From assembly GCA_021780625.1 (NCBI GenBank), contig JAJXYI010000508.1, positions 1-7,332 of the forward strand: a DNA stretch of 7,332 nucleotides. The letters are read 5' to 3'. The translations under genes were made by a program, and so were the position numbers. The notes under the pieces are model-generated. The model did no database searches. It saw only the letters and a list, made by a program, of their open reading frames with translations, and was not told the DNA's origin. This DNA comes from a bacterium (GTDB lineage Bacteria > Verrucomicrobiota > Verrucomicrobiae > Opitutales > Opitutaceae). Positions 6,787 to 7,332 of the stretch are shown here, in pieces; the stretch's first letter is position 1; every line of letters begins with the position of its first letter.

Positions 6787-7332
6787 ATGTCCAAGCTGCT
6801 CTGTGTGTATTGCTCTTCCAGCGACAGGCTGGACCCGAAGTATTACGCGGCGGCCGATGAACTCGGCCGGGCGATGGTCGCGCACGGCTGGGGTCTGGTC
6901 TACGGAGGCGGCCGCGTGGGCATGATGGGCGCGATCGCACGCTCCGTGAAATCCGCCGGTGGCCGCGTCGTGGGCGTGATCCCCGAATTCATGGTCGCCA
7001 AGGAGCTGGCCTACAACGATGCCGACGAACTCATCCGCGTGCAGACCATGCGCGAGCGCAAGGCCGCGATGGAGCAGCGCGCCGCGGCCTTCGTCGCCCT
7101 GCCCGGCGGCTGGGGCACGCTCGAGGAAATCCTGGAGATCATCACCCTGCGCCAACTCGATGTGCTGAGGAAGCCCTGCATTTTTCTGAACCAGGACGGA
7201 TTTTACGACGAGCTGCTCGCGCTGTTCCACAAGATGATCGACGGTCGGTTCAACCGCCCGAGCAACCTCGAGCTGTTCTCCGTCGCCCGCACGCCCGACG
7301 AGGTGATCCGCAGACTCGAAAGCGACCGGCAT
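6787..7332 (+). CDS. LOG-family (TIGR00730) nucleotide 5'-monophosphate phosphoribohydrolase, nearly complete
   Basis: The reading frame is open from the ATG at 6787 to the window end (182 codons). Family members are about 180-195 residues, so only the last few residues are likely missing. It has a Rossmann-like fold: MSKLLCVYCSSS at the N-terminus, the GGGRVGMMG loop (40-48), and the LOG signature pair MRERK (88-92) with PGGWGTLEE (106-114), which hold the catalytic Arg and Glu and the phosphate-binding glycines. Many family members were once annotated as lysine decarboxylases; characterised ones cleave the N-glycosidic bond of cytokinin riboside monophosphates or AMP to give the free base and ribose 5-phosphate. 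It is likely cytoplasmic. No strong Shine-Dalgarno is seen (GCGGG is adjacent to the ATG). It is probably transcribed separately from the malic enzyme because of the intervening terminator. Its substrate in this organism cannot be told from sequence. Confidence 0.92.
   Translation, partial: MSKLLCVYCSSSDRLDPKYYAAADELGRAMVAHGWGLVYGGGRVGMMGAIARSVKSAGGRVVGVIPEFMVAKELAYNDADELIRVQTMRERKAAMEQRAAAFVALPGGWGTLEEILEIITLRQLDVLRKPCIFLNQDGFYDELLALFHKMIDGRFNRPSNLELFSVARTPDEVIRRLESDRH

Noticed and set aside
6610..7332. A minus-strand open frame of 240 codons across the LOG-family gene and the terminator
   Set aside because: The plus strand encodes a clear LOG-family protein here, and the antisense frame would run through the intrinsic terminator and intergenic region. 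It shows no domain signature.

Overview
This is a GC-rich window (about two-thirds G+C by eye) from a bacterial chromosome. It holds six protein-coding genes, two of them cut by the window edges. I see no mobile element, CRISPR array, tRNA or rRNA. The coding style suggests an environmental Gram-negative: very high GC at third codon positions, long antisense shadow ORFs, weak or absent Shine-Dalgarno sequences, and a secreted family-3 glucosidase with a Sec signal peptide. Verrucomicrobia (Opitutaceae-like) is my best guess from general resemblance, but it is a tentative inference and not proved by the sequence.

Left half, minus strand, reading right to left: a SpoU/TrmH-family RNA 2'-O-methyltransferase (3439-2630), a BglX-type periplasmic beta-glucosidase (2565-292), and the N-terminal part of a DEDD 3'-5' exonuclease (278 to beyond position 1). 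The glucosidase and exonuclease are 13 bp apart and probably co-transcribed. The methyltransferase and glucosidase are separated by 64 bp that hold a perfect 8-bp stem-loop, so their coupling is uncertain.

Right half, plus strand: an RlmD-type Fe-S 23S rRNA uracil-5-methyltransferase (3526-4812), a large-type malic enzyme (4946-6619) with a plausible sigma-70-like promoter and a strong intrinsic terminator, and a LOG-family (TIGR00730) nucleotide phosphoribohydrolase (6787 to beyond the end). The two RNA methyltransferases diverge from a short shared intergenic region of about 86 bp.

The genes do not form one pathway. They cover RNA modification (two genes), oligosaccharide hydrolysis, nucleic-acid trimming, C4-to-C3 carbon metabolism and nucleotide or cytokinin-type metabolism. 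This looks like ordinary chromosomal gene content, and I found no convincing undescribed multi-gene system. The points most worth a second look are the pyrimidine-rich, Shine-Dalgarno-less leaders abutting two minus-strand genes, the NADP-type residues in the malic enzyme, and the atypical Exo I region of the exonuclease.
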